Assembly: GCA_947502145.1 (NCBI GenBank)
Contig: CANMYO010000004.1
Location: forward strand, 62,001 to 126,000
Direction of reading: 5' to 3'
DNA: 64,000 bases
DNA from: an uncultured Paracoccaceae bacterium
GTDB lineage: Bacteria; Pseudomonadota; Alphaproteobacteria; Rhodobacterales; Rhodobacteraceae
The notes below the pieces were generated by a model. It saw only the letters and a program-made list of their open reading frames with translations, did not search any database and was not told the DNA's origin. Numbering within the stretch: position 1 is the stretch's first letter; each line of letters starts with the position of its first letter. The position numbers and the translations under genes were made by a program. Positions 1-10,207 of this stretch are shown in pieces.

Positions 1-49
1 GCCGCAATTGATGAGTCGCGCCGCTGCGCCGCAGTAACTCCTTGTTTGA

Positions 50-77
50 AAACGAAAAAGGCCGCCCAAGGGCGGCC
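50..77 (-). terminator. Rho-independent terminator after ftsZ
   Basis: An 8-bp GC-only stem (60-67 with 70-77) closed by an AA loop is followed, in the minus-strand direction, by a T-rich run at 50-59. It starts 25 bp after the ftsZ stop codon, so it probably ends the dcw transcript. Confidence 0.85.
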
Positions 78-101
78 CATCTCAAACTTTGAAACGTGGC
101 G

Positions 102-1709
102 TCAGTTCGCCTGACGGCGCAAGAAAGCCGGAATTTCGATCCGTTCCTGCTCGGGATCAGGCTCTGCGACGGGCTCTTGTGCTTCGCGCATTGTGGTGAC
201 CTGCGGCTGCTGGCGGCTTGGCTGCTGCGCGGCCTCTGCCCCGGCACCTGTCATCCGGTTGATCAGGCTGTTGATGCCAAACCGGGGCTTGTCACCCTCT
301 GCTGCAGCAGAAGGATCCTGCCCCGGCGCGCGCCGCACGGCCGCTTCGAGGCGGGCCATTGTGTCAGGCGAAGGCTGTCCGGCAGGCGCCTGTTGACGTG
401 GTGCGACATAAGATTCCGCGGGTTGTTCAAAAGAGGGCTCCGGGCGCGGGCGATAGGCGGGTGGCGGCAGATCATCCTCTGCCAGCGCCTCTTCGATGTC
501 GCGGAAATCATCTTCGACCGGCTCAAGGCGGCGATTGTCGTCGATGCCTTCAAACAATGTCGGCTCGGGTGCCGCCTTTGCCGCGGGTGCCTGTGCGGCG
601 ATCGGGGCTGCGGCGGGTGCCGTGCGGGCCGCAACGGGAGCCGGTGCCGGCTCTTCTTCTGCGGCGGGTGCCTCAATGGATACGGATGACTTCAGCGGCT
701 GTGCCATTGACCGGCGCGGCAGCGGCGTGTCGGCATTGCTGACCGTGGCATCGATGCCCGTGGCCACAACAGAAACCCGCATCTGCCCTTCCATGCCGGT
801 ATCCAGCGTGGACCCGACAATGATGTTCGCCGCCGGATCGACCTTTTCGCGGATTTTGTTGGCCGCCTCGTCCAATTCGAACAACGTCAGGTCGTAACCA
901 CCTGTGATGTTGATCAAAACGCCCTTTGCGCCTTCCAGCGAAATTTCGTCGAGCAGCGGGTTCGCGATGGCCTTTTCGGCGGCCTGAACCGCACGGTTTT
1001 CGCCCTCTGCTTCTCCGGTGCCCATCATCGCCTTGCCCATCTCGTCCATCACCGCGCGCACGTCGGCAAAGTCGAGGTTGATCAGACCGGGGCGGACCAT
1101 CAGGTCGGTCACGCCCTTCACACCCTGGTACAGAACGTCATCTGCAAGGGCAAAGGCCTCGGTGAATGTGGTGTTTTCATTGGCCAGCCGGAACAGGTTC
1201 TGGTTGGGAATAATGATCAGCGTATCAACAACCTTCTGCAGTGCTTCGACACCGTCCTCGGCCTGCTGCATCCGCTTGCCGCCTTCAAACTGGAACGGCT
1301 TGGTGACGACGCCGACCGTCAGCACGCCCAATTCGCGTGCGGCCTGTGCGATAATCGGTGCGGCCCCGGTGCCGGTGCCCCCGCCCATGCCCGCTGTGAT
1401 AAAGCACATATGCGCCCCGGCGAGGTGATCAACGATCTGCTCGATGCTTTCCTCAGCGGCGGCGGCGCCAACGGTTGCCCGTGCGCCCGCCCCCAGACCT
1501 TCGGTGACCTTGATGCCCATCTGGATCTTTGCATCTGACCGGGACTGCTGCAGCGCCTGTGCGTCGGTGTTGGCCACGACGAACTCAACTCCGTCCAGCT
1601 CTTTTTCGATCATGTTGTTGACAGCGTTCCCGCCAGCACCACCAACGCCGAAAACTGTAATCCGGGGCTTCAGCTCTTCCTGGCCCGGAATGGAGAGGTT
1701 CAATGTCAT
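102..1709 (-). CDS. ftsZ: Cell division protein FtsZ
   Basis: Tubulin-like GTPase that polymerises into the cytokinetic Z-ring. The GTP-binding signature [10 protein letters not shown] is present, together with the N-terminal [13 protein letters not shown] loop and the T7-loop region around [11 protein letters not shown]. At about 535 aa it is much longer than E. coli FtsZ because of a long Ala/Pro-rich linker, as is usual in alphaproteobacteria. The linker ends in the conserved C-terminal peptide IPAFLRRQ, which binds FtsA and other partners. The ATG at 1709 (MTLNLSIPG) is preferred over an upstream in-frame ATG at 1796 because the extra 29 residues do not look like FtsZ. It is the last gene of the cluster and lies about 700 bp from ftsA, so it probably has its own promoter. 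Confidence 0.97.
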   Translation of the reverse strand: MTLNLSIPGQEELKPRITVFGVGGAGGNAVNNMIEKELDGVEFVVANTDAQALQQSRSDAKIQMGIKVTEGLGAGARATVGAAAAEESIEQIVDHLAGAHMCFITAGMGGGTGTGAAPIIAQAARELGVLTVGVVTKPFQFEGGKRMQQAEDGVEALQKVVDTLIIIPNQNLFRLANENTTFTEAFALADDVLYQGVKGVTDLMVRPGLINLDFADVRAVMDEMGKAMMGTGEAEGENRAVQAAEKAIANPLLDEISLEGAKGVLINITGGYDLTLFELDEAANKIREKVDPAANIIVGSTLDTGMEGQMRVSVVATGIDATVSNADTPLPRRSMAQPLKSSVSIEAPAAEEEPAPAPVAARTAPAAAPIAAQAPAAKAAPEPTLFEGIDDNRRLEPVEDDFRDIEEALAEDDLPPPAYRPRPEPSFEQPAESYVAPRQQAPAGQPSPDTMARLEAAVRRAPGQDPSAAAEGDKPRFGINSLINRMTGAGAEAAQQPSRQQPQVTTMREAQEPVAEPDPEQERIEIPAFLRRQAN

Positions 1710-2405
1710 ACTCAGTCCGCCTGTCAATTGGCCCGTCCCACGGGCAGATTCTCGTAAAATTACGCCGACTTTAACGATTTCGCCGATGTACGTCACCCGC
1801 TAATCGGAAAATATCCACAAAATATAGCGCATTCGCGGGGTCAATCGGAAAGATTTCGCCGATAACACTACATCTTGCGGCGGATCGTCCGCGCGCAGCA
1901 ACTGCACTGATGCCTGGGGCGCATCAATGCAAGCCCTTGCAGGGCTGGCTTTCGTCTTCGTTTTTGGGATGCCTGCTCGGCCTTCCCGCCGTTTCATTTG
2001 CCTCTGGCCCTCTCGCGGGGCCTGTGGATATCTTAGCAGTTCAGAGCTGATCCGTCATCTGGAATCTGTGCAGAACCGGCGCAATTTGCCGGGTTTCGGC
2101 GCGGTGGGTTGCACTTTTTCCGCGCGCCATCCTCAAAATGGGTGGGTTCACAGCCACCAAAACGAATCCGTCCAACCTTTTGGGTCCGCCAAATGGGAAT
2201 TTGGCGGCAGGCAGCTGGATAATCTCGGGTAAATTGCGCAACGACCTGACCGGTCGCACCGCCCCCGGACTTGCCAGACCATACCTCGGAAAAGCAAGCC
2301 GGGACATTTTGCGGCAGCAAATTTGGGCAATTGGCACTGTTAAGGGCAGCCGATACGGCCCCCGATATGGGCAAGATGCGCGAAAAGAGCCTTAAAACCA
2401 GACTG
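1710..2405. other. Long intergenic region between ftsA and ftsZ
   Basis: Nearly 700 bp with no convincing gene: short ORFs exist on both strands, but none shows protein-like composition, a good ribosome binding site or a recognisable domain. It must hold the ftsZ promoter and 5' leader. On the minus strand, 1774-1760 reads TTAA-N7-GTAA, one base off the CtrA full-site pattern TTAA-N7-TTAA, which is weak evidence for cell-cycle control. Confidence 0.5.
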
Positions 2406-3740
2406 TTACCAGTTGTCCTTAAACCATTTCACCGCGCGTTTCAGGGATCGGGCCGGATAGGTATCTGCGGGAATATCAAAATCCCACCACTCATCCTGCG
2501 GATTGGCGGCAAACAGCGTCAGCCCAACCGCGCCGGAAAACGCCGGGCCGGTGGCAGCCTGCGGCAGGCCCTGCACACGTAGCGGGCGGCCCAACCGCAC
2601 CTGTTGGCCAAGGATCTTGGCGGCCAGCCCATCCAGCCCCGGAATCTGAGAGGCCCCGCCAGTCAGCACGATCTGCTGGCTTGGCAGGTATTCAAACCCG
2701 GCCGCGTCGAGCCTGACGCGCACCTCTTCCAGAATTTCTTCGATCCGCGGGCGCATGATCCCAATCAGTTCAGCCCGGCTCACGGTGCGACGGTCACGCT
2801 CCCAATCTCCGGTATCACCGCCGATCTCGATCATTTCGCGATCGTCCATGCCCGTGGCCATAACGCCACCGTAGAATGTCTTGATCCGTTCTGCCGTGGC
2901 CATTGGCACCTGCAGCCCCATGGAAATGTCACCGGTGACATGATCGCCCCCCATGCGGACCGCATCGGCGTAGATCATGTGCTTCTTCATGAAGACGCTG
3001 ATCCCGGTTGATCCTCCGCCCAGATCAATACAGGCCGATCCCAACTCCTGTTCGTCCTCAACCAGGGACGAAATTCCGGCCACATAGGCCGACGATGCCA
3101 ATCCGGCAAGCTCAAGGTCGCAGCGGCGAATGCAGAAGAACAGGTTCTGGATAACCGTCGCATCAACCGTCAGCATATGCATGTCAGTGGTCAGCTGGTT
3201 GCCGATCTGGCCGCGTGGATCGGCCATGCCACTGCGGTGATCCAGCGCAAAATTCACCGGCTGCGCGTGCAACACGTGCCGGTCAGCGCCGTAGTCGGGC
3301 ACCTCAGCCGCCGCCATCACCCGGCCGATGTCGCCGTCTGTGACCACGCCGCCAGCAATATCAACCGCGCCGTCCAGCCCATAGGACCGGGGCCGCGCGC
3401 CGCTGAAACAGGCGATCACATGATCCACGCGCACATTGGCCATCTTCTGTGCCGCCTGCACGGCAGTGCGGATCGCACGTTCGGTTTCCTGCATCGCGTC
3501 AACTTCGCCAAAGCGCACGCCGCGTGACCGCGTCGTGGCGGCACCGATGACCCGGAACGAGGATTGCCCGGCAAGCGATCCGATCCCATCTGAATCGCGA
3601 AACCGCTCTGGCCCGTCAAAGCGCAGGACCAGACAGGCAATCTTGCTGGTGCCGACATCAAGAATGGCGATGACACCCCGCTGCATCGCTGCTTTGCGCA
3701 TGTTTCGCATCGCCCGCTGGCTGTCATATAGATCCCGCAT
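2406..3740 (-). CDS. ftsA: Cell division protein FtsA
   Basis: Actin-like ATPase that tethers FtsZ filaments to the inner membrane. The phosphate-1 motif (AILDVGTSKIACLV) follows a basic N-terminus. An SHS2/1C-type region with IACFSGARPRSYGLDG, the phosphate-2 segment CIDLGGGSTGISVF and the adenosine motif VLTGGASQIPGL are all visible. The C-terminal peptide (SLKRAVKWFKDNW) is amphipathic, as expected for the membrane-targeting helix. The start codon overlaps the ftsQ stop (TAATG), which implies translational coupling. The 444-aa length is normal for this order. Confidence 0.96.
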   Translation of the reverse strand: MRDLYDSQRAMRNMRKAAMQRGVIAILDVGTSKIACLVLRFDGPERFRDSDGIGSLAGQSSFRVIGAATTRSRGVRFGEVDAMQETERAIRTAVQAAQKMANVRVDHVIACFSGARPRSYGLDGAVDIAGGVVTDGDIGRVMAAAEVPDYGADRHVLHAQPVNFALDHRSGMADPRGQIGNQLTTDMHMLTVDATVIQNLFFCIRRCDLELAGLASSAYVAGISSLVEDEQELGSACIDLGGGSTGISVFMKKHMIYADAVRMGGDHVTGDISMGLQVPMATAERIKTFYGGVMATGMDDREMIEIGGDTGDWERDRRTVSRAELIGIMRPRIEEILEEVRVRLDAAGFEYLPSQQIVLTGGASQIPGLDGLAAKILGQQVRLGRPLRVQGLPQAATGPAFSGAVGLTLFAANPQDEWWDFDIPADTYPARSLKRAVKWFKDNW

Positions 3741-4624
3741 TATTCGCCCGTCCCTGTATCACTCACGCGGCGCATTGCGTTCGCCGCTTCGGTTGTCATT
3801 CTTAAAGTTGCCCGTGCCGGGTTGCGCATATCCACAACCGCGACGTCCCGTTTCAATAGGTCCTGCGCATCATTCAGCGCGATGACCCGGTCAATGGCCG
3901 CGCGGGCGCCCTCTTCGGGCAGCAGAATGCGCTGGCCCCGGTCAAGCACCATGTCCCAGCGCCGCTCGCCCATGCGCACCAAACCACGCACCCGCGTGGC
4001 AATCGGACTGGCGGCGCGGAACAGCGCCAGCGCCTCGTCGATATTGGTCTGCGCCCCGTCGCCCGCGATCAGCGGCAAATCACGGCGGTCGGCCCGGGAC
4101 TCGATCACTCCGGCAAAGACGCCGTTGGCATCAATCAGTTTCAGGGTCTGTCCTGCCCGCCAGATCGCAACCGGCTGGCGCGGCGTGACCTCCACGACAA
4201 GCGCCCCGCCCTCGCCAACACGCACGGTTGCTTCTTGCACCGCATTCAGCGCGGCCACCGTGGCGCGCATGTCTTCAAGGTCCAGATCAAATGACGACAC
4301 CGGAAATGTGACCGGCAACACCCGCTGCACGTCGGCAATGATTGCCGCATCCGCGCCGGTGACCTGCATGTCGGTGACCATGAATTCGGGGCGCTGTTGT
4401 ACCGCGGCCTTGGCCTGCGCCACGTGATCGGCAAACAATGCGCGGTTTTCCGGCTTTGCCGTCCAGGTGCCCACGATGACGGCAATCAGGATCATCGGCG
4501 TGCCCACCCGCACCGCGATCCGGAACCCCGGCGTCAGCATCATCCGTTGCCAGCGATAGCCCCACTTGGACGGCGCAGGGTCTTTGATCGCGCGCGGACG
4601 CGGCGGGGCGCTTAACGGTCGCAT
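3740..4624 (-). CDS. ftsQ: Cell division protein FtsQ
   Basis: Bitopic divisome scaffold linking early and late division proteins. A basic cytoplasmic tail is followed by one transmembrane segment (about residues 40-58, TPMILIAVIVGTW) and then a POTRA-like periplasmic region beginning near FMVTDMQVTGAD. The beta domain with VEVTPRQPVAIWR and LIDANGVF is typical of the family. ATG 4624 overlaps the end of ddl by 13 bp; an upstream in-frame ATG at 4651 is less likely. Its position between ddl and ftsA is the standard dcw order. Confidence 0.94.
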   Translation of the reverse strand: MRPLSAPPRPRAIKDPAPSKWGYRWQRMMLTPGFRIAVRVGTPMILIAVIVGTWTAKPENRALFADHVAQAKAAVQQRPEFMVTDMQVTGADAAIIADVQRVLPVTFPVSSFDLDLEDMRATVAALNAVQEATVRVGEGGALVVEVTPRQPVAIWRAGQTLKLIDANGVFAGVIESRADRRDLPLIAGDGAQTNIDEALALFRAASPIATRVRGLVRMGERRWDMVLDRGQRILLPEEGARAAIDRVIALNDAQDLLKRDVAVVDMRNPARATLRMTTEAANAMRRVSDTGTGE

Positions 4625-5526
4625 GATGCGTCCTCCACCAGCCAGCGGCAAAATTCGGGGAAGGATATGCCCACGTGCGCCGCCTGCTCGGGTGTGAGCG
4701 AGGTTGGCGTCATGCCGGGCTGGGTGTTTGTTTCCAGCAAGATCAACCCATCAATCCCACGGGTCTCATCCCATCTGAAATCCGTGCGTGAGGCACCGCG
4801 ACAGCCCAGCACCTGATGCGCGCGCAAGGCATAGTCCATGCAGGCGTCAAAAATCGCTTCGGGAATATCCGCCGGGATCACATGATGTGATCCGCCTTCG
4901 GCGTATTTTGCGTGATAATCGTACCAGCCGTCGGTGACGATATCTGTCACCGTCAAGGCCCGGTCCCCCATCACGGTTGTGGTCAGCTCGCGCCCGGGCG
5001 CATAGACTTCGACCATGACTTCATCCGGCATGTCGCTGGCCAGTTGCGGCGGCCCGTTCGGATTTTCACCGACAATGTAGACCCCAACGGAAGAGCCTTC
5101 GTTAAACGGCTTCACCACATAGGGCGGGTCCATCACATGCGCGGCGGACACCTGCGCTGACGTGGCCTTGACCGAATGCAGGCAAGGCAGGCCAGCCGCG
5201 CGGTAAACATCCTTGGTGCGCTGCTTGTCCATGGTCAGGGACGAGGCCAGCACACCGCTGTGGGTATAGGGAATGCGCATCCATTCCAGAATCCCCTGAA
5301 CGCAGCCATCCTCACCCCACCGGCCATGCAGCGCGTTAAAGACAACGTCTGGGGAAAGTTCGGCAAGACGCACAGCAAGATCAGGGCCTGCATCGACCGC
5401 AATCACCTCGCATCCTGTTTCCCGCAAAGCTGCTGCGCATTCTGCACCCGTCGACAACGAAACCTCACGCTCCGCTGATGGGCCGCCCATCACAACAACA
5501 ACTTTCGGGTTTGCCCTGCTCGACAT
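4612..5526 (-). CDS. ddl: D-alanine--D-alanine ligase
   Basis: Cytoplasmic ATP-grasp enzyme joining two D-Ala to make the dipeptide used by MurF. The N-terminal signature VVVMGGPSAEREVSLSTG, the HGRWGEDGCVQGILE motif (substrate and serine region), the ATP-grasp lysine segment PYVVKPFNEGSSVGV and the metal site LLETNTQPGMTPTSL are all present. The 304-aa length is standard. It lies between murB and ftsQ, overlaps ftsQ and is separated from murB by about 80 bp. Confidence 0.97.
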   Translation of the reverse strand: MSSRANPKVVVVMGGPSAEREVSLSTGAECAAALRETGCEVIAVDAGPDLAVRLAELSPDVVFNALHGRWGEDGCVQGILEWMRIPYTHSGVLASSLTMDKQRTKDVYRAAGLPCLHSVKATSAQVSAAHVMDPPYVVKPFNEGSSVGVYIVGENPNGPPQLASDMPDEVMVEVYAPGRELTTTVMGDRALTVTDIVTDGWYDYHAKYAEGGSHHVIPADIPEAIFDACMDYALRAHQVLGCRGASRTDFRWDETRGIDGLILLETNTQPGMTPTSLTPEQAAHVGISFPEFCRWLVEDASCDR

Positions 5527-5609
5527 ACCCTACCGCCTCAAATGCAGGTCGTTTACGACCTGTCGCTTATTCGTATGACCCTTGCCCCGGGTCTGGCCCT
5601 TGTGAGCCG

Positions 5610-6542
5610 TTAATCTTTGTTTTTGGCCACGCTTTCGCCAACGCGGCGTATTTCCCATTGTAGCGTGATCCCGCTCTGGGCGTAAACCTTTTTCCGGACC
5701 TCTTCGCCCAATTCTTCAAGGTCTTGCGCGGTCGCACCACCGGCATTGGTCAGGAAGTTCGAATGCATTTCATTCATCACCGCACCGCCCACCCGCGCAC
5801 CGCGCATCCCGGCGTCGTCAATCACCTTCCAGGCCTTCAATTCATGGGTGTCATCGGCCTGACCGGTACTGGAAAACCCGGCCGGATTTCGAAACGTGCT
5901 GCCTGCAGTGCGATCCTTTGTTGGCTGGGTTTCATCGCGTTTGGCAATCTGTGCCGCCATGCGGTCTGCCAACGCCTCCGGGTCACCGCCAGGACCACGC
6001 AGCACCGCGCTGATCAAGACGGCCCCCTCAGGCAGAACCGAACTGCGATAGGCAAACTTCAGGTCATCAGGGCCAAGGGTCCGGCGTGTGCCGTCGCGCA
6101 GCACAACTTCGGCACTGACAAAGACGTCCGCGAAATAGCTGCCGTAACAGCCCGCGTTCATCCGGATCGCGCCGCCGATACTGCCGGGAATGGTACGCAG
6201 GAAGGTCAGGTCGACCCCGTCCGCCGCAGCCTTGCGCGCCACATGCGCATCCAAGGCCGCAGCGCCCGCGGTCACCTCCTGCCCGTCGATTTCGATCTCG
6301 TTGAAACCGCGGCCCAGCCGGATCACCACACCGCGCACCCCACCGTCGCGCACAATCAGGTTTGATCCGACGCCAATGGGAAAAACCGGCACGGCCGGAT
6401 CCAGTCGGGACAGGAAAGACGCGAGGTCCTCCGCATCAGCGGGCTGAAACAAGACGTCCGCCGGGCCGCCGACCCGCAGCCACGTCAGCCCATCCAACGG
6501 GCGGTCCAGCGTCAAAGTGCCTCTTACCTCAGGAAGTTGCAT
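5610..6542 (-). CDS. murB: UDP-N-acetylenolpyruvoylglucosamine reductase
   Basis: FAD enzyme that reduces UDP-GlcNAc-enolpyruvate to UDP-MurNAc with NADPH. FAD-binding segments [13 protein letters not shown] and [14 protein letters not shown], the motif [18 protein letters not shown] and the C-terminal [18 protein letters not shown] with EMHSNFLTN are all characteristic. The ATG at 6542 (MQLPEVRG) is chosen over one at 6575 because the first 11 residues of the longer form look unrelated to MurB. The gene overlaps the end of the small membrane-protein gene upstream by 14 bp. Confidence 0.96.
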   Translation of the reverse strand: MQLPEVRGTLTLDRPLDGLTWLRVGGPADVLFQPADAEDLASFLSRLDPAVPVFPIGVGSNLIVRDGGVRGVVIRLGRGFNEIEIDGQEVTAGAAALDAHVARKAAADGVDLTFLRTIPGSIGGAIRMNAGCYGSYFADVFVSAEVVLRDGTRRTLGPDDLKFAYRSSVLPEGAVLISAVLRGPGGDPEALADRMAAQIAKRDETQPTKDRTAGSTFRNPAGFSSTGQADDTHELKAWKVIDDAGMRGARVGGAVMNEMHSNFLTNAGGATAQDLEELGEEVRKKVYAQSGITLQWEIRRVGESVAKNKD

Positions 6543-6822
6543 GCGGCGGCAATGCCTCTCTCTTATATATCCCAATCACACCGCCAATCAGCAGGCCAAC
6601 GGCACTTGGCGCGCTGATGCCCAAAAGCCCTGCAATATAGATAAGCCCGTCCCATCCGACGGCGGTATTCAGGCCAAAGCCCATGGCCACCGTAAAGCAT
6701 AACCAGAGGATGCCCGCCAATCCCAGAAGTGCCGTGTTGCGCGCTTTGGCTGCAAAAAATGCCCCCGTGCCGGCAATCAGGACCGTCACCACTGGTACGC
6801 CCCACAAAACAAGCATGTCCAT
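6529..6822 (-). CDS. Small membrane protein in the dcw cluster
   Basis: Ninety-seven residues with three hydrophobic segments (about 2-22, 30-52 and 60-86), so probably an inner-membrane protein. No domain is recognised. It lies directly upstream of murB and overlaps its start, suggesting co-transcription with the peptidoglycan genes. Function unknown. Confidence 0.75.
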   Translation of the reverse strand: MDMLVLWGVPVVTVLIAGTGAFFAAKARNTALLGLAGILWLCFTVAMGFGLNTAVGWDGLIYIAGLLGISAPSAVGLLIGGVIGIYKREALPPHATS

Positions 6823-6835
6823 CTCACGTTCTCCC

Positions 6836-6885
6836 GAATATCTTGAACAACGTTCACAAGATATTCAAGAAATGAACGCCGTTCA
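6836..6885. promoter_or_regulatory. Paired TGAAC-N3-GTTCA palindromes
   Basis: Two perfect 13-bp palindromes of the form TGAAC-N3-GTTCA lie at 6844-6856 and 6873-6885, 29 bp centre to centre. The first sits inside a longer inverted repeat whose 10-bp arms are 6836-6845 and 6857-6866. They fall in the gap between two small membrane-protein genes, just upstream of the 6529-6822 gene, and could be an operator pair. The layout resembles, but does not match, LexA boxes. Confidence 0.45.
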
Positions 6886-6910
6886 AGACATTTCCAGAAA
6901 ATTGTGGAAA

Positions 6911-7198
6911 TCAGTCGCTACGTTCGCCTCTGCGGCGGATCAACCAGCCAAGCAGCCAGCCTGCAAGGCTGCCGATGAAAGCGGGCAACATGAACACCAT
7001 CGCCCAACTCATGGCCATCAGCGGATGCATGCCCAAGGACCCGTCACTGGCATAGACCAGCAGCACCAGCAGCCCGCCGATCAGCGACACAAACGTCAGG
7101 GCCAATCCGTTTTTGCCGATGCGGACCAGATATCCGACCAACCCAAAGGGGATGAAGGCCCCCAGCAGCATGATCGCAAAGACGAAAAAGCCCCCCAT
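6911..7198 (-). CDS. Small membrane protein in the dcw cluster
   Basis: Ninety-five residues, almost entirely hydrophobic in three segments (about 3-25, 33-52 and 60-86), ending in a short basic tail (IRRRGERSD). An inner-membrane protein of unknown function. It ends before the paired palindromes at 6836-6885 and is separated by 3 bp from the DUF2484 gene that precedes it in transcription order. Confidence 0.75.
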   Translation of the reverse strand: MGGFFVFAIMLLGAFIPFGLVGYLVRIGKNGLALTFVSLIGGLLVLLVYASDGSLGMHPLMAMSWAMVFMLPAFIGSLAGWLLGWLIRRRGERSD

Positions 7199-7201
7199 CG
7201 C

Positions 7202-7447
7202 CTAGCGGGCCAACTTTGTGCGTAGCCAGCGCGTCAGGTATATCACCGGCCAGCGCAGCACAGAGGCACCCGCGGCCAGATACAGCAGGCCGACCAGTGG
7301 ACCGTTCACCGCCGTGATCCAGCCCAGTAGCGGCACACCGATGGCGATCAGTATATAGGCGCGCCGCCAGTGATTATCGTTTGACGGGACCATTGCCAGA
7401 ACATTGGCGACAATCAGCCAGATCAGACCAAGAACGACGGGGATCAT
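7202..7447 (-). CDS. DUF2484 family membrane protein, copy 2
   Basis: Eighty-one residues with two or three membrane segments. The pattern WLIVANVLAMVPSNDNHWRRAY followed by GVPLLGWIT resembles DUF2484 proteins found between murC and murB in Rhodobacteraceae. Its start overlaps the stop of the paralogous gene upstream by 4 bp (ATGA), so both copies are translated from one message. The role is unknown; position suggests a link to envelope synthesis. Confidence 0.8.
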   Translation of the reverse strand: MIPVVLGLIWLIVANVLAMVPSNDNHWRRAYILIAIGVPLLGWITAVNGPLVGLLYLAAGASVLRWPVIYLTRWLRTKLAR

Positions 7448-7698
7448 CGCGGCAACTCCGGTTTGTCACCGCGCATGCGGCGGTAAATATAGATGATGGG
7501 ATTGCGAAACATCGACATGAATCCAAGGGCGGCAAGACCTGCGACCAGTGCACCAAAGTCATAGCCAAGCCACAGGATCAGCAGCGGCGCCGCCGCAAGC
7601 AGCAAGATGCCGGGCACATATTGCTTGCGGATTGGCAAAAAGGCACAGCCGGTGGCCGCAAAGACCCACAGCACGGCGATCAGGATCGACCAGCTCAT
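7444..7698 (-). CDS. DUF2484 family membrane protein, copy 1
   Basis: Eighty-four residues with two or three hydrophobic segments and a basic tail ([15 protein letters not shown]). It resembles the neighbouring 81-aa protein in size, hydropathy and the C-terminal pattern of a proline/isoleucine/tyrosine stretch followed by arginines, so the two probably arose by duplication. Its start overlaps the murC stop by 4 bp. Confidence 0.8.
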   Translation of the reverse strand: MSWSILIAVLWVFAATGCAFLPIRKQYVPGILLLAAAPLLILWLGYDFGALVAGLAALGFMSMFRNPIIYIYRRMRGDKPELPR

Positions 7699-9095
7699 GT
7701 GCTCAGCTTTTCGGGCAGCGCATTGGCCCAGGTGCTGATCGTGCCTGCGCCCAGACAGACAACCATATCCCCCGGTTTGCCCTGTTCGCGGACCAGCCGC
7801 ACCAGATCGTCTTCGCCGGTGACGGCCCGCGCATGGCGGTGCCCGTGGCGGATAAGCCCCGCGACCAGATCGTCACGGGTGGCGCCGGGGATTACATCCT
7901 CACCAGCGGCAAAAACCTCGGCAATGCCAACAACATCGGCATCGTTGAAACAGGCGCAGAACTCGTCAAAATGATGGCTCAGCCGTGAATACCGGTGCGG
8001 CTGATGCACCGCGATGACCCGCCCATCCGTCGCCTGCCGCGCCGCTTTCAGCACGGCGGCGATTTCAACGGGGTGATGCCCGTAGTCATCAATGATTGTC
8101 ACGCCGCCAACTTCCCCCACTTTGGTAAAGCGCCGGTTGACGCCGCCGAACCCCTTCAGCGCGGCGCGGATTTCGTCCTTTTTCATGCCCAGATGCCGGG
8201 CCACCGCAATGGCGGCCAGAGCGTTGCTGACATTGTGATCACCGGGCATCGGCAATGAGCAGCCCGTGATGACCAGCCCCTCGGTTTGCAATGCGACGTC
8301 AAAATAGGCCACCCCGGCCTTGTAGGTCAGGTTCACGGCGCGCACATCTGCCTGCGCGTTAAAGCCATAGGTCACAACGCGGCGGTCGCTGATCCGCCCG
8401 ACCAGCGCCTGCACATCCGGATCATCGGTGCAGCACACCGCAAGACCGTAAAACGGAATGCCCGACACAAATTCGTAAAACCCCTGATGCAGCGCCTCTT
8501 CGGTGCCCCAGTGTTCCATATGCTCGGGGTCAATATTGGTGACAATCGCAATGGTGGCCGGCAGACGGTTGAACGTACCGTCACTTTCGTCCGCCTCGAC
8601 CACCATCCATTCGCCCTTGCCCATGCGGGCATTTGAATCATAGGCATGAATGATACCACCGTTGATCACAGTGGGATCAATCCCGCCTTCATCCAGCAGG
8701 GCTGCCACCATCGTGGTGGTGGTAGTCTTGCCATGTGTGCCTGCAACGGCGACGTTGGATTTCAGGCGCATCAGCTCGGCCAGCATCTCTGCCCTGCGCA
8801 CGACAGGCAGGCCCTGCGCGCGCGCGGCGTCCAACTCCGGATTGCCCGATTTGATTGCGGAAGAGATGACCACAACCTCTGCATCAGTCAGGTTTTCCGC
8901 CGCCTGGCCGACAAAAACCTTGGCCCCCAGCCGTTCCAGCCGCGCAGTGATCTTGGACGCCTTCAGGTCAGACCCCTGCACCGTGTAGCCATGGTTCAAC
9001 AGCACCTCGGCAATGCCCGACATGCCAATCCCGCCGATGCCCACAAAGTGAATTGGGCCCACATCCAACGGCAGCTTTGTCGCAGCACTGTTCAT
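7695..9095 (-). CDS. murC: UDP-N-acetylmuramate--L-alanine ligase
   Basis: ATP-dependent ligase adding L-Ala to UDP-MurNAc, the first step of stem-peptide synthesis. The N-terminal Rossmann motif [15 protein letters not shown], the P-loop [12 protein letters not shown], the EADESDGTF motif and the C-terminal domain with [10 protein letters not shown] and VHQPHRYSR identify it. ATG 9095 (MNSAATKLP) has GGAAG upstream; a start at 9116 would overlap the murG stop and also remains possible. Length about 466 aa, as expected. Confidence 0.96.
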   Translation of the reverse strand: MNSAATKLPLDVGPIHFVGIGGIGMSGIAEVLLNHGYTVQGSDLKASKITARLERLGAKVFVGQAAENLTDAEVVVISSAIKSGNPELDAARAQGLPVVRRAEMLAELMRLKSNVAVAGTHGKTTTTTMVAALLDEGGIDPTVINGGIIHAYDSNARMGKGEWMVVEADESDGTFNRLPATIAIVTNIDPEHMEHWGTEEALHQGFYEFVSGIPFYGLAVCCTDDPDVQALVGRISDRRVVTYGFNAQADVRAVNLTYKAGVAYFDVALQTEGLVITGCSLPMPGDHNVSNALAAIAVARHLGMKKDEIRAALKGFGGVNRRFTKVGEVGGVTIIDDYGHHPVEIAAVLKAARQATDGRVIAVHQPHRYSRLSHHFDEFCACFNDADVVGIAEVFAAGEDVIPGATRDDLVAGLIRHGHRHARAVTGEDDLVRLVREQGKPGDMVVCLGAGTISTWANALPEKLST

Positions 9096-9112
9096 AACCT
9101 GACTTCCATCCA

Positions 9113-10207
9113 TCATCGTTTCTTGTCTCCTGCCAGAGCTTCCACCAGCGCGACAAGGCGCTCCGTAGCGTCCGGAATGCCGCAGGACAAGGCCTGCGCG
9201 CTCATTGTTGCCGCACCTTCGGCGTGTGACAGCACCAATTCGATCTGTTCTGACAGCCGTGCGACGTCAAATGTGCTTTCCGGCATCAGGATCGCGGCCC
9301 TGGCCTCCACCATCTGTCGCGCATTTGCGGTCTGCTCGTCCCGGATCGCCTGCGCCAGCGGGACGAAAATGGCCGGGCGGCCGATCACACTGACATCCGC
9401 CACGGTTGAGGCACCAGATCGCGCAATTACCAGCTGCGCCTCTGCGATGCGCTCGGGCACGTCCTTGAAAAAGGTGTCTACCTCGGCGGGGATGCCCATC
9501 TCGGCGTAATAATTCTGCACCCGTTCCAGATCTTCTTCGCGGGCCTGCTGGCTGACGCGCACGTGCTGGCGCAGGCTTTCGGGCAGCGCTGAAATCGCCG
9601 GCGGAACAACGTCCGACAGGATTCGCGCGCCCTGACTGCCGCCCATCACCAGGATCGACATCGGATATGGGCCGGGGCCGATATAAGGGGCTCCGGCCTG
9701 ATCCAGCACCGCGCCGCGCACCGGATTGCCCGTGTGCACCGCGTCAACACCGCCGGGCAGTTCCGTCGGCCAAGTGCCGCAGGCGATCTGGTTCACGCGC
9801 TTGGCAAACAGCTGATTGACCCGCCCCAAAACACCGTTTTGTTCATGGATCATCCGCGGCACCCGCAGGACCCAGGCCGCGGTCATCGCCGGAATCGCCG
9901 GATATCCGCCAAAGCCGACAACAACAGCCGGACGGTCGCGCAACATCCGCAGCTTGGCCATGCCAATACCGCCCAGGATCCGAAAAGGTACAGCCAGCTT
10001 GGCCAACACACCGCCCCGCGCAAAGGTGGCAGAGCCAACAACGTCAATCTCAACCGCATCGGGAAATCCGCCGGTATAGCGCGCACCGCGCGCATCCGTG
10101 CTCAGCCGGACCCGCCACCCCTTGGCCAGCATGGCCTCTGCAAGCGCCTGCGCGGGGAACATATGCCCACCGGTGCCGCCGGCTGCGATGACAAGAAGCC
10201 GGCTCAC
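9113..10207 (-). CDS. murG: Undecaprenyldiphospho-muramoylpentapeptide beta-N-acetylglucosaminyltransferase
   Basis: GT28-family enzyme at the inner face of the membrane that converts lipid I to lipid II with UDP-GlcNAc. The glycine-rich loop [13 protein letters not shown] opens the N-terminal domain; [22 protein letters not shown] and the donor-binding [11 protein letters not shown] follow. A GTG at 10207 overlaps the ftsW stop (GTGA) and gives a normal 364-aa protein; upstream in-frame codons lie inside ftsW and encode non-MurG sequence. Confidence 0.96.
   Translation of the reverse strand: MSRLLVIAAGGTGGHMFPAQALAEAMLAKGWRVRLSTDARGARYTGGFPDAVEIDVVGSATFARGGVLAKLAVPFRILGGIGMAKLRMLRDRPAVVVGFGGYPAIPAMTAAWVLRVPRMIHEQNGVLGRVNQLFAKRVNQIACGTWPTELPGGVDAVHTGNPVRGAVLDQAGAPYIGPGPYPMSILVMGGSQGARILSDVVPPAISALPESLRQHVRVSQQAREEDLERVQNYYAEMGIPAEVDTFFKDVPERIAEAQLVIARSGASTVADVSVIGRPAIFVPLAQAIRDEQTANARQMVEARAAILMPESTFDVARLSEQIELVLSHAEGAATMSAQALSCGIPDATERLVALVEALAGDKKR

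Noticed and set aside
102-1800. Several long plus-strand ORFs antisense to ftsZ and to the other mur/fts genes
   Set aside because: They are open only because of strong codon bias and GC in the real genes, and encode low-complexity or arginine-rich sequence.
2033-2374. Overlapping ORFs on the minus strand between ftsA and ftsZ
   Set aside because: Rich in unlikely Cys, Pro and Arg runs, with no ribosome binding site or domain; several frames are open because of high GC.
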